37,097 nt of DNA, from NCBI GenBank assembly GCA_020630015.1, contig JAHDCF010000028.1:1-37097 (forward strand). Reading direction: 5' to 3'. This document shows, one piece after another, positions 17,257 to 25,702 of the stretch. A model generated the notes under the pieces. That model was given only the letters and a program-made list of their open reading frames with translations. It was not told the origin of the DNA and did not search any database. How positions within the stretch are numbered: the first letter of the stretch is position 1; each line of letters begins with the position of its first letter. The position numbers and the translations under genes are program-made. The DNA is from Planktomarina sp. (GTDB taxonomy: Bacteria > Pseudomonadota > Alphaproteobacteria > Rhodobacterales > Rhodobacteraceae).

Positions 17257-18063
17257 TTAGTGAGCCGGGGCAATCACAGGATCAAGCAAGCTGCGCCCAC
17301 CGTCCACAGTGAGAACCTCACCCGTCACAAAAGAAGAGCTGTCTGAGCACAAAAATTGCACCGCTTCTGCGACTTCATTTGGCCCGGCGATCCGCGACTG
17401 AGGTGTTTGCGCAATTATTTGTTCACGATATCCATCATTTTCGCGAATACGTTCTTGCAAACTTGCCGACATGACTGAACCAAATGCAACCGCATTCACT
17501 TTGATACGTTCAGGCGCCAATGCAACGGCCAATGACCGTGTCATTTGGTCAAGCGCCGCACATGAGATGGAATATGCCATTAATTCGGGTCGTGTTCGGT
17601 GCGCCGCGATCGAACTTAGGTTTACAATCGTTCCGATGCAAGATTTGTCGCTGTCTTTGCCTTGTTTCACCATGCGACGTGCCACCAATTGCGACAATCG
17701 AAGGCTTGCATGCAAGTTCTGATCCAACATCAATGACATTGTATTGTCGTCGGGGTCCAAAGGATCAGTCATGCGTACCTGACGCGCGGCGTTCACCAAT
17801 ATATCAACTTGGTCAAAAGCGTCTAAAGTCGCTGACAATAAATTGGCGATGGTCAGTTTTTCACGCAAATCACCTGCAAAAAGTCGGACATTGCCGTCTT
17901 CGTTTTTGATATCATCCGATAATTCATCTTTCAGACGTGCTTCATCCATGTCTGCAAACATGACGTTGGCACCTTGATCAGCCAAATGTCTTGCAATTGC
18001 CAAGCCAACGCCATTAGCGGCCCCAGTTACAATCGCCGTCTTACCTTGCACCGAAAATGACAT
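17257..18063 (-). CDS. Short-chain dehydrogenase/reductase (SDR) with a changed active site
   Basis: 268 residues. The Rossmann motif TGAANGVGLAIARHL is at 13-27 and D40 follows beta2. The usual NNAG is NAAR (~91-94). Catalytic Ser is in VNLSSIAA (150/151) and Tyr is at 164, but the YxxxK lysine is Cys168 (YSISCAA), read as TGT on the coding strand. The C-terminal FVTGEVLTVDGG is canonical. Without the lysine, normal SDR oxidoreduction should be impaired, so it may be a low-activity, altered or structural member. I chose the second ATG (18061-18063) because AGGGG lies 6 bases before it and directly abuts the first ATG. It is 22 bases after the RsmC-like gene. Confidence 0.88.
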   Translation of the reverse strand: MSFSVQGKTAIVTGAANGVGLAIARHLADQGANVMFADMDEARLKDELSDDIKNEDGNVRLFAGDLREKLTIANLLSATLDAFDQVDILVNAARQVRMTDPLDPDDNTMSLMLDQNLHASLRLSQLVARRMVKQGKDSDKSCIGTIVNLSSIAAHRTRPELMAYSISCAALDQMTRSLAVALAPERIKVNAVAFGSVMSASLQERIRENDGYREQIIAQTPQSRIAGPNEVAEAVQFLCSDSSSFVTGEVLTVDGGRSLLDPVIAPAH

Positions 18064-18085
18064 GTGCATCCCCTGACTGTTCGAT

Positions 18086-19003
18086 TCACCCGCGCTTTAT
18101 AAGACGATTTCCCTTGGGGTGACAGGCTTTGAACACTTTGAACGCACCAGTTCCATCGATTTCTTGAATCGACCTAAAAGTTTCATTCAAAACATCTTCA
18201 TAAGGCAAATGGCGGTTTGCAACCATCCAAAGACAACCACGGGATGTCAGGGATGCTGCCGCTTGTCGAATAAACATTTGGCCCAGATCAGGGGTCCCCT
18301 TTCGCCCTTGGTGAAAGGGTGGATTCATGATGACGGTATCATAGTGGCCAACCCATTGGGTGACATCGGCCCAATGAAATTTCGCCCTTGGGTCAGAAAT
18401 ATTGCTTTTTGCGCAAGTCAAAGCGATGTGATTTGCCTCAACCAAATCTAAATGGGTGACCTGATCATGGTTCAGAATTGCACGCGAAAGAAATCCCCAG
18501 CCCGCCCCAAAATCGGCAACCCGGGGTCCCGAATCAATTGGCAAAACATCCGCCAGCAAGACAGACGCCGGATCAGGCCCATCGGCGGAAAAAACACCCG
18601 GCAAGGTAACCAAGCCTTGGCCGACCTCGCCAGGTGATGCCATCCAATCTTGAAACAATTCAGGTTTATTTTGTGGATCAACCCAAAACAAACGCCCGTG
18701 TGCTTTTGTGATGTTACCGCCGATAGGAACGAACTTCCTCACGGCCTTGAAATGACTTTCAATACCGTCTGTTTTCTGACCATCAACCACAACACAGTTC
18801 GAGGATATGCAAGCACGTGCGATGTAATCACGCGTTTGATTTTTTGATCGTGTGCAACACACGATAACAACATCAAACCGGTCATTCGGCAATTCTGGTA
18901 CTGTGTGAAACCCTTGATCAGTGAAATAGTCAAAATCGGACTTGTCAGGATGTACTACTGTTGCAGTCAAACCTGAAAAATCGAAATCCTTGGGCGGATG
19001 CAC
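18086..19003 (-). CDS. RsmC-like 16S rRNA guanine-N2 methyltransferase
   Basis: 305 residues from the GTG at 19001-19003. A degenerate N-terminal domain (to ~140) precedes a Rossmann SAM domain with VADFGAGWGFLSRAIL (motif I), DLVEANHIAL, and the catalytic MNPPFHQGRKG typical of RsmC (m2G1207 of 16S rRNA). The GTG leaves the protein short. In the same frame, coding sequence continues upstream (LRLSLARRAGLEIASDASVL) and resembles the start of Rhodobacterales RsmC, back to a CTG at 19064-19066 next to AAAAGGA. The true start may thus be CTG, giving 326 residues, close to E. coli RsmC (343). It lies just after clpS on the same strand. Confidence 0.87.
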   Translation of the reverse strand: MHPPKDFDFSGLTATVVHPDKSDFDYFTDQGFHTVPELPNDRFDVVIVCCTRSKNQTRDYIARACISSNCVVVDGQKTDGIESHFKAVRKFVPIGGNITKAHGRLFWVDPQNKPELFQDWMASPGEVGQGLVTLPGVFSADGPDPASVLLADVLPIDSGPRVADFGAGWGFLSRAILNHDQVTHLDLVEANHIALTCAKSNISDPRAKFHWADVTQWVGHYDTVIMNPPFHQGRKGTPDLGQMFIRQAAASLTSRGCLWMVANRHLPYEDVLNETFRSIQEIDGTGAFKVFKACHPKGNRLIKRG

Positions 19004-19070
19004 AACAAGAACAGATGCATCAGATGCAATTTCTAAACCTGCACGACGGGCGAGGGAAAGTCGCAGCGAC

Positions 19071-19394
19071 CTATTCCTTTTCCATGGTGCATTGCAAAGG
19101 ATGTTGGTGTTGACGCGCCAAATCCATGACTTGAGTTACTTTCGTTTCAGCGATCTCATGACTGTAAACCCCAACAACAGCCAATCCCTTTTTATGAACC
19201 GTAAGCATCAATTCAAAACTTTCCTGATGCGTCATCCCAAAGAAACGTTCCAAAACATGAACAACAAATTCCATTGGGGTATAGTCATCATTCAGGATCA
19301 AAACCTTATAAAGTGGTGGTCGCTTGGTTTTCGGGCGTTCTTCCAGTTTGACACCAATATCGCCATCACCTTCCCGGTCATCATCCATTGTCAT
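19071..19394 (-). CDS. clpS: ATP-dependent Clp protease adaptor ClpS
   Basis: 107 residues. ClpS delivers N-degron proteins to ClpA-ClpP. The core [27 protein letters not shown] carries the NDDYTPME motif that binds N-terminal hydrophobic residues. [24 protein letters not shown] carries the conserved VHxxG segment and the ClpA-contacting region. The acidic N-terminal tail [19 protein letters not shown] is of the usual flexible type. The frame is open far upstream, but homology starts at this ATG (19392-19394), with a weak GGTGA before it; the ATG two codons later is an alternative. No clpA is adjacent; the downstream neighbour is the RsmC-like gene. It diverges from the HAD gene. Confidence 0.94.
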   Translation of the reverse strand: MTMDDDREGDGDIGVKLEERPKTKRPPLYKVLILNDDYTPMEFVVHVLERFFGMTHQESFELMLTVHKKGLAVVGVYSHEIAETKVTQVMDLARQHQHPLQCTMEKE

Positions 19395-19488
19395 ATACAA
19401 AGTCACCGGTGCGCAATCCTGTGCCATATCCAAATAATCTGTAGGCAAGTATATAAAGCCTTGTTCACCTATGAAAAGGGGCAACAGA

Positions 19489-20172
19489 ATGATCGAAGTT
19501 GTGGGCTTGGACGCAGACGACACCTTGTGGCAGAACGAAGAGTTTTTCCGCATGACCCAGGAAGAGTTTCGCAAGTGCCTTGATCCATATACCGACACCA
19601 CGTTGTTGGAAGACAAACTTATCGAAGTCGAACGCCGAAATATTCAAAGATATGGATATGGCATCAAGGGATTTATGCTGTCGATGATTGAAACGGCGGT
19701 CGAAGTCACGAATGCAAAAGTTCCTGGTCGCGTCATCAAACAAATATTGGATTTGGGGCACGATATGTTGGATCATCCGATTTACGTCTTGCCGGGTGTA
19801 TCTGAAGTTTTGCCAAAATTGGCACAAACCTATCGCGTGGTGTTAATCACAAAGGGGGATTTGTTGCATCAAGAACAAAAAATCGCCCGATCTGGGTTGG
19901 CAGACTTTTTTCATCAAGTCGAAATCGTGAGTGAAAAAGACAAAGAAACCTACGCGCGGATATTTGGCAAACAGATCAACAAAGCGGTCATGGTTGGGAA
20001 TTCATTGAAGTCTGATATCCAACCTGCACTGTCCGCGGGGGCCGCTGCAATTCACATTCCAGCCAAATACGAATGGGCCTTGGAACGTGCAAATCTTGAT
20101 TGGGAAAACCCCGATCTCTTTCAGGTTGAACGCTTTGATGAACTGGCCGAACTTTTGCCCAAGATTCGCTGA
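19489..20172 (+). CDS. HAD-superfamily hydrolase
   Basis: 227 residues, predicted cytoplasmic phosphatase of a small phosphometabolite. The HAD motifs are visible: motif [10 protein letters not shown] with nucleophile Asp8 and acid/base Asp10; motif II VLITKGD with Thr; the lysine of motif III around SEKDKETY; and motif [18 protein letters not shown]. An alpha-helical cap (residues ~20-90) places it in subfamily I with YjjG-like members. The start ATG at 19489 has AAGGGG with an 8-base gap, better than the in-frame ATG at 19471. It diverges from clpS. Substrate unknown. Confidence 0.92.
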   Translation: MIEVVGLDADDTLWQNEEFFRMTQEEFRKCLDPYTDTTLLEDKLIEVERRNIQRYGYGIKGFMLSMIETAVEVTNAKVPGRVIKQILDLGHDMLDHPIYVLPGVSEVLPKLAQTYRVVLITKGDLLHQEQKIARSGLADFFHQVEIVSEKDKETYARIFGKQINKAVMVGNSLKSDIQPALSAGAAAIHIPAKYEWALERANLDWENPDLFQVERFDELAELLPKIR

Positions 20173-20280
20173 AAATTTGTCACAATCTGTTCAAAGGTGC
20201 CTATTTGGTGGATGTTTTTGCTTCAGCTACTAAATCTGACCGATCTTTGCCCTAATAATGCCCAAATTGATTTATTTTTT

Positions 20281-20294
20281 CAATGAATTCATTG
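20281..20294. promoter_or_regulatory. Perfect 14-base palindrome upstream of the D,D-carboxypeptidase gene
   Basis: CAATGAATTCATTG is a perfect inverted repeat 52 bases upstream of the ATG, in a strikingly A+T-rich 173-base intergenic region. It may be an operator overlapping the promoter. No regulator can be named. Confidence 0.3.
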
Positions 20295-20345
20295 TGTTAG
20301 CTTACCGTAAGACCAATTGGGGACAAACCCCGAATAAACGGCAGA

Positions 20346-21929
20346 ATGAGGCAGGTAGACGTGATAAAACGTCTTTTATTCCAAGCGCTGGGCGCTGTGG
20401 CTTTGCTATCTCTTCCCTTAGCTGACTTGGCTAAGGCAGCGCCTTATGCTGCCATGGTCATGGATGCGAGAACGGGGAAGGTTTTGCATTCGCGCAATGC
20501 TGACACGCGCCTTCATCCGGCATCACTGACCAAGATGATGACGCTTTATGTTGCATTCGAAGCCATCGAACGTGGTGAAATCAGCGCATCTAAAAAAGTC
20601 AAAATTTCACGCAACGCAGCCGCCGAACCCCCGTCGAAGCTGGGGTTGCGGGCTGGTTCCCGGATTGAACTAAGATATTTGTTGCGGGCCGCAGCAGTAA
20701 AATCTGCAAATGATGCTGCGACGGCAATTGGTGAGGCAATTTCAGGATCCGAGGCCGCCTTCACACGCCGCATGACCCAAACCGCACGCGCAATGGGTAT
20801 GAAACGCACAACATTTAAGAACGCACATGGGTTAACTGCCGGTGGCCATCTGTCAACTGCACGCGATATGTCGATTTTGGGACGTCACATGATTTATGAC
20901 TACCCTGAATATTATCACCTGTTTTCACGACGCAAAGTTGATGCCGGTCTTCGTACCGTTTCCAATACCAACATTCGTTTGTTGGATAATTACAAAGGTG
21001 CCGATGGTATCAAGACAGGGTACACGCGCGCCGCAGGATACAACCTTGTGGCTTCGGCGGAACGCGGTCGCGAACGCGTGATTGCAACTGTTTTCGGTGG
21101 AAAATCCACGGCAACGCGTAACGCCCGTGTTGCTGAATTGTTGAATATGGGATTTGGGCGCGCACCGACATGGGCACGTGTTCGAAAACCCGCAAGACCC
21201 AAATATATTGCACCTTCTAAACGTGAACCTGCCCGAGTGCGGGTGGCCTCTAACGCCCCTGCCCCCAAAGGGATTGAACAAGCACGAGCCAATGGTGGTG
21301 CGCCGAAACCCGCGGCTAAAACAGGTCGGGTGATCAGAACGGTGACAGCTGTGAAACGCACCATTCGCCCGCAGGCACGTCCTGTTGCGGCCGAAGTTTT
21401 GGTCGCTCAGGTTGATACAAACAACATTAACAAAGCCATTCTTGAGGCAAACACGGTTACAGATATCCAAGCGACCTCTGCCTCGTTGCCGCGTTCCATC
21501 AAACCCGTGGCCCGGCCCAATGATCTAATACGTGTTGTTGCCGCGCCTGCACCGGAAGAGAAGGTTGCACGTGCAATTGTTCAGCCTGTCATCACACCAA
21601 AAGTTCGCCCCGCAGCGGCGACCCAACAAACCGCAAAGGTACAACCAACGGCGACCCGTCTGGAGATTGTGCCCAAACAAACTTCAAATGCGGGTAATTC
21701 TTGGGCGATTACACTTGGAAAATACGATTCCCGATACAGCGCCGAACGCGTTTTGGTTCGCATGGCATTGGCAGAAACAGGAACCCTTTATGGTGCGCAG
21801 CGCCGTGTGAAACAGCGTAGCAATGGTTATGAGGCCCTGTTCACCGGTTTAAGTCGTGACAACGCCGATCTGGCTTGTCGTCGATTAAAGGCGCAAAATC
21901 ATACCTGCCTGACAATCAGCCCCTCTTAA
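20346..21929 (+). CDS. dacC: D-alanyl-D-alanine carboxypeptidase (S11) with C-terminal SPOR domain
   Basis: 527 residues. A signal peptide (VIKRLLFQALGAVALLSLPLADLAKA) exports it to the periplasm, where it trims the terminal D-Ala of peptidoglycan stem peptides. Penicillin-binding motifs are SLTK (Ser60-Lys63), SAN (Ser120-Asn122) and KTG (Lys223-Gly225). After the catalytic domain comes a long Ala/Pro/Arg-rich linker (~275-440), then a SPOR-like domain (~448-525, WAITLGKYDSRYSAERVLVRM) that should bind denuded glycan at the septum, linking the enzyme to division. This architecture is common in Rhodobacteraceae. The ATG at 20346 is used; a GTG five codons later, behind AGGTAGAC, is a possible alternative. 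Confidence 0.92.
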   Translation: MRQVDVIKRLLFQALGAVALLSLPLADLAKAAPYAAMVMDARTGKVLHSRNADTRLHPASLTKMMTLYVAFEAIERGEISASKKVKISRNAAAEPPSKLGLRAGSRIELRYLLRAAAVKSANDAATAIGEAISGSEAAFTRRMTQTARAMGMKRTTFKNAHGLTAGGHLSTARDMSILGRHMIYDYPEYYHLFSRRKVDAGLRTVSNTNIRLLDNYKGADGIKTGYTRAAGYNLVASAERGRERVIATVFGGKSTATRNARVAELLNMGFGRAPTWARVRKPARPKYIAPSKREPARVRVASNAPAPKGIEQARANGGAPKPAAKTGRVIRTVTAVKRTIRPQARPVAAEVLVAQVDTNNINKAILEANTVTDIQATSASLPRSIKPVARPNDLIRVVAAPAPEEKVARAIVQPVITPKVRPAAATQQTAKVQPTATRLEIVPKQTSNAGNSWAITLGKYDSRYSAERVLVRMALAETGTLYGAQRRVKQRSNGYEALFTGLSRDNADLACRRLKAQNHTCLTISPS

Positions 21930-23506
21930 CTCAGCGCTGCATTCAGCAATGTCTGTGTATACGGATGCTGTGGGTCATCAAAAACCTGCTGCGCCGACCC
22001 CATTTCGACAACATCACCATTTTTCATCACCAAAACACGATGCGAAAGGGCGCGCACGACCTTCAAGTCATGTGAGATAAACAAGAAGCCCAATTGGTAT
22101 TTTTTCTGAAGATCACGCAACAAATCTACAATTTGAACCTGAACCGTACGATCCAATGCGGAGGTGGGTTCATCTAATATCACCAACCTTGGCTTCAATA
22201 TCATGGCCCTTGCCACCGCGATCCTTTGTCGTTGCCCACCTGAAAATTCATGGGGATAGCGATCCATGGTGGATGGATCCAATTCCACCTCTTCAAGAAT
22301 TTTCGCGACTTCGGTTCGTTGCTCAGCTTTAGATAGGTCAGAATGAACGCCCAAACCTTCTGAAATGATTTCAGCAATCGACATGCGCGGGCTTAAGCTT
22401 CCGAATGGATCTTGGAACACAATCTGCATGTCCTTACGCAAAGGGCGCATTTGTGTTCGATTGAAATTGTGAATGTCGCGACCCAAAAAGGTGATCCGAT
22501 TTTTGCTGGAAATCAATCGCATGATCGCCAAGGCCAACGTCGTTTTGCCCGACCCCGATTCACCGACGATGCCTAATGTCTCCCCTGCCCTAACGGATAA
22601 GGTGGCGTCATTTACTGCTTTTACATGCCCCACAGTTCGGCGCAGTAATCCGCGCTGAATAGGAAACCAAACTTTCAAATTTTCGGTTTCCACCAATACT
22701 TCGGATGTTTCATCAATCGGATCCGCGGTTCCGATGGTATCAGCCTCCAACAGCATTTTGGTGTATGGATGGCTGGGGTTATCAAAAATTTCGTGCGTTT
22801 TGCCGGTTTCAACAACCACGCCATCCTTCATCACAACAACCCGGTCTGCAATGCGTCGCACAACACCAAGATCATGCGTGATGAACAGCAAAGACATATC
22901 TTCGGTCTTTTTCAGATCTGATAACAAATCCAAAATCTGAGCCTCGATCGTGACATCCAATGCTGTTGTGGGTTCATCCGCAATCAACAAATCGGGACCA
23001 TTGGCAAGCGCCATGGCGATCATGACACGCTGTCTTTGCCCACCCGACAATTGATGCGGGTATGATTTCATCCGAATGATCGGATCAGGTATGCCCACTT
23101 TTTCCAGCAAATCGACGATACGGTCTGCTTTTTCCTGTCCCTGCAAACCTTGATGCAGGGCAAGGCTTTCCCCAAGTTGCTTTTCCAAAGTGTGCAATGG
23201 GTTCAAGGATGTCATTGGCTCTTGGAATATGAAACTGATGTCATTTCCGCGAATACGACGCAGGGTCTTTTCGTCTGCCCCTATTAATTCTTCGCCGTTA
23301 TATCGCACAGAACCTTGCACCTGCGCATTTTCTGGCAACAACCCAACGGTCGAAAGCGCCGACACAGACTTCCCTGAACCGGATTCACCCACAATTGCCA
23401 CGGTTTCGCCCCGCGCCACGTGCAGATCAACATCCTGTACGGCCTGCGTTACCTGCCCTGCCTGCCGAAACCCAACATTCAGGTCGCGGATTTCAAGAAC
23501 GTTCAT
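21926..23506 (-). CDS. yejF: Dual-domain ABC transporter ATPase of an oligopeptide/microcin C-type importer
   Basis: 526 residues with two complete ATPase halves. Half 1: Walker A GESGSGKS (~40), signature LSGGQRQR (~155), Walker B LLIADEPTTALD. Half 2: Walker A GESGSGKT (~315), signature FSGGQRQR (~425), Walker B LVILDEPTSALD. Both keep the switch His (FITHDL, FISHDL). This fused arrangement is that of YejF, which powers the YejBE permease. Its ATG overlaps the stop of yejE by 4 bases (23503-23506), the last link in a yejABEF operon. Substrates of Yej systems are oligopeptides and peptide antibiotics. Confidence 0.95.
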   Translation of the reverse strand: MNVLEIRDLNVGFRQAGQVTQAVQDVDLHVARGETVAIVGESGSGKSVSALSTVGLLPENAQVQGSVRYNGEELIGADEKTLRRIRGNDISFIFQEPMTSLNPLHTLEKQLGESLALHQGLQGQEKADRIVDLLEKVGIPDPIIRMKSYPHQLSGGQRQRVMIAMALANGPDLLIADEPTTALDVTIEAQILDLLSDLKKTEDMSLLFITHDLGVVRRIADRVVVMKDGVVVETGKTHEIFDNPSHPYTKMLLEADTIGTADPIDETSEVLVETENLKVWFPIQRGLLRRTVGHVKAVNDATLSVRAGETLGIVGESGSGKTTLALAIMRLISSKNRITFLGRDIHNFNRTQMRPLRKDMQIVFQDPFGSLSPRMSIAEIISEGLGVHSDLSKAEQRTEVAKILEEVELDPSTMDRYPHEFSGGQRQRIAVARAMILKPRLVILDEPTSALDRTVQVQIVDLLRDLQKKYQLGFLFISHDLKVVRALSHRVLVMKNGDVVEMGSAQQVFDDPQHPYTQTLLNAALS

Positions 23507-24609
23507 TGAAATACCTTCCGCGGATCAAACGCATCACGGATGCCTTCAAAGATAAAAACCATCAAAGACAGCATAGTGGCGAACACGAAGAACGCCGTGA
23601 ACCCAAGATGCAAGCTTTGTAGGTTTTGTTTGGCCTGTTGGGTAAGTTCCCCCAACGATGGCGCGGATGTCGGTAACCCGTATCCAAGGAAATCAAGCGT
23701 CGCCAAAGATGACACAGCACCCGTAACGATGAATGGAAGAAAAGTTAGGGTTGCCACCATCGCATTTGGTAAAATGTGACGCATCATAATTGTCCAGTTT
23801 GAAACGCCCAGGGCCTGTGCCGCACGAACATACTCAAAGTTCCGCGCCCGCAGGAATTCGGCCCGGATCAAACCAGTTAACGCGGGCCAACCGAAAAAGA
23901 TTGATAAACCCACCAACAACCAAAAACTGCGCCCCAAGATCGCAGTCATGATGATGATCACATAAAGGGATGGTATAGCGGTAAAAATTTCCAAGAAACG
24001 CTGGAACAACAGATCGACCCAGCCCCCAAAGTATCCTTGAATTGCACCCGCGATAATCCCGATAACCGATGCAGCTGCCGTCACAATCAAAGCAAAAAGC
24101 ACTGATAAGCGAAAACCATAAATAACACGGGCCAGAACGTCGCGCGTGGTGTCATCGGTCCCCAACCAATGGTCACTGTCAGGCGGTGAAGGGGCCGCCT
24201 GCCCCAAGTTGTTGATCGTATCATAGCTATAGGGAACCAACGGCCAAATCGCCCATCCCTTTAGAATTGGTTCCCCGGATATCACGCCGTCTTGTGCATC
24301 ATCGATGACACCCAGTGGATCGTCAAAGCAATCAATTGATCCTCCAGAAATGATCAGGCAATCAACTTCTTCGGTTCTGTAATTCGCTTCGGTTCGGAAA
24401 TCCCCACCAAAGGTTTGTTCAGAATAAAAATTCCAAATCGGGGTGTAATACTCACCCTGATACTTTACCAAAATCGGCTTATCGTTTGCCAAGAATTCAG
24501 CAAATAAGCTGAGCACAAACAGGATCATAAAAATCCAAAGGGACCAATAAGCCCGTTTATTGGTCTTAAAGTTCTTCCAACGACGTTGATTAATGGGGGA
24601 CATTCTCAT
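23503..24609 (-). CDS. yejE: ABC transporter permease YejE
   Basis: 368-residue inner-membrane permease of the YejABEF peptide importer. One membrane segment is near the N-terminus (YWSLWIFMILFVLSLFAEFLA) and about five lie in the C-terminal half after a ~110-residue periplasmic loop. The BPD permease EAA-loop is RAAQALGVSNWTIMMRHILPNAMV. HWLGTDDTTRDVLARVIYGFRLS is typical of OppC/YejE proteins. The ATG directly follows the yejB stop codon (TAAATG), and yejF overlaps its end, so translation is probably coupled. Confidence 0.95.
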   Translation of the reverse strand: MRMSPINQRRWKNFKTNKRAYWSLWIFMILFVLSLFAEFLANDKPILVKYQGEYYTPIWNFYSEQTFGGDFRTEANYRTEEVDCLIISGGSIDCFDDPLGVIDDAQDGVISGEPILKGWAIWPLVPYSYDTINNLGQAAPSPPDSDHWLGTDDTTRDVLARVIYGFRLSVLFALIVTAAASVIGIIAGAIQGYFGGWVDLLFQRFLEIFTAIPSLYVIIIMTAILGRSFWLLVGLSIFFGWPALTGLIRAEFLRARNFEYVRAAQALGVSNWTIMMRHILPNAMVATLTFLPFIVTGAVSSLATLDFLGYGLPTSAPSLGELTQQAKQNLQSLHLGFTAFFVFATMLSLMVFIFEGIRDAFDPRKVFQ

Positions 24610-25698
24610 TTAACCGCGCGCCTCAAAATCAATGCGTGGGTCGATGAATACGTACATCAAGTCCGATATAATTCCCACAACCAATCCCAGCAAACCGAAC
24701 GCAAACAACGTGCCGAACACAACGGGATAATCCCGCGCTACGGCAGCTTCAAACCCAAGTCGTCCAAGCCCATCAAGGCTGAATAGGGTTTCAATGATTA
24801 ACGATCCGCCAAAAAAAACACCGATGAAAAGGGATGGGAAACCCGCAATGACGATCAACATGGCGTTGCGGAATACGTGACCATACAGCACCCGTTTTTC
24901 AGAAAGACCTTTTGCCTTGGCCGTCACAACATATTGCTTGTTAATTTCATCCAAGAAAGAATTCTTGGTCAAAAGGGTTAATGTTGCAAAACCCGATATC
25001 GACAACGCAATTGTCGGAAGGGTTATGTGCCAAAAATAATCTACAATTTTCCCAAACATTGTCAGATCATCAAAGTTTTCTGACGTGAGCCCCCTTAACG
25101 GAAATATTTGCCAATACGAACCACCTGCAAAAAGGATCAACAAAAGCAAAGCGAATAAAAAACCCGGTATCGCATATCCAATGATGATTGCGCCACTGGT
25201 CCAAGTGTCAAAGGAACTTCCATCCTTGATGGCCTTTTTTATGCCCATTGGGATGGACAAAAGATAAATCAACAGTGTGGACCACAATCCCAATGACAGT
25301 GAAACTGGCAACTTTTCGATGACCAAATCCACAACAGTAATCGACCGGAAATAACTTTCTCCAAAGTCGAACTGCATATATTTCCACATCATATTGATGA
25401 AGCGTTCCAACGGTGGTTTGTCCAACCCGAACTCTTTTTCAAGCTGTAATATATATTCCTCAGGCAGGCCCCGAGACCCAGCATATCGTTCGCTTGCGCC
25501 GCTGGTCTCTTCGGCAATGCCAGCATCGCCAGAGGTGCCAGAGATCGCACCAAATACGTCACCTTCGCCTTCAAGACTGGCTAAAACCTGTTCTACTGGC
25601 CCGCCAGGCACGAATTGCGTCAGCGCAAAATTGACAATCATGACACCAATCAGGGTCGGTATAACCAACAACAATCGGCGGAGGATATAAGCACCCAT
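24610..25698 (-). CDS. yejB: ABC transporter permease YejB
   Basis: 362-residue inner-membrane permease, the OppB-like partner of YejE. It starts MGAYILRRLLLVIPTLIGVMIVNFALTQFVPGGPVEQ, the standard opening of the family. A Gly/Ser/Glu-rich insertion (~42-75) between the first membrane segment and the loop is characteristic of YejB. The EAA loop is VTAKAKGLSEKRVLYGHVFRNAML, and the segment ending FSLDGLGRLGFEAAVARDYPVVFG is typical. It lies 4 bases after yejA and abuts yejE. Confidence 0.95.
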   Translation of the reverse strand: MGAYILRRLLLVIPTLIGVMIVNFALTQFVPGGPVEQVLASLEGEGDVFGAISGTSGDAGIAEETSGASERYAGSRGLPEEYILQLEKEFGLDKPPLERFINMMWKYMQFDFGESYFRSITVVDLVIEKLPVSLSLGLWSTLLIYLLSIPMGIKKAIKDGSSFDTWTSGAIIIGYAIPGFLFALLLLILFAGGSYWQIFPLRGLTSENFDDLTMFGKIVDYFWHITLPTIALSISGFATLTLLTKNSFLDEINKQYVVTAKAKGLSEKRVLYGHVFRNAMLIVIAGFPSLFIGVFFGGSLIIETLFSLDGLGRLGFEAAVARDYPVVFGTLFAFGLLGLVVGIISDLMYVFIDPRIDFEARG

Positions 25699-25702
25699 TA
25701 GG

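Noticed and set aside
18942-19583. 213-codon plus-strand open frame
   Set aside because: Antisense to the RsmC-like and clpS genes and overlaps the HAD gene in another frame; composition is not protein-like.
20925-21470. 181-codon minus-strand open frame
   Set aside because: Antisense to the D,D-carboxypeptidase linker; Cys/Arg/Phe-rich product reflects the Ala/Pro/Arg coding bias on the other strand.
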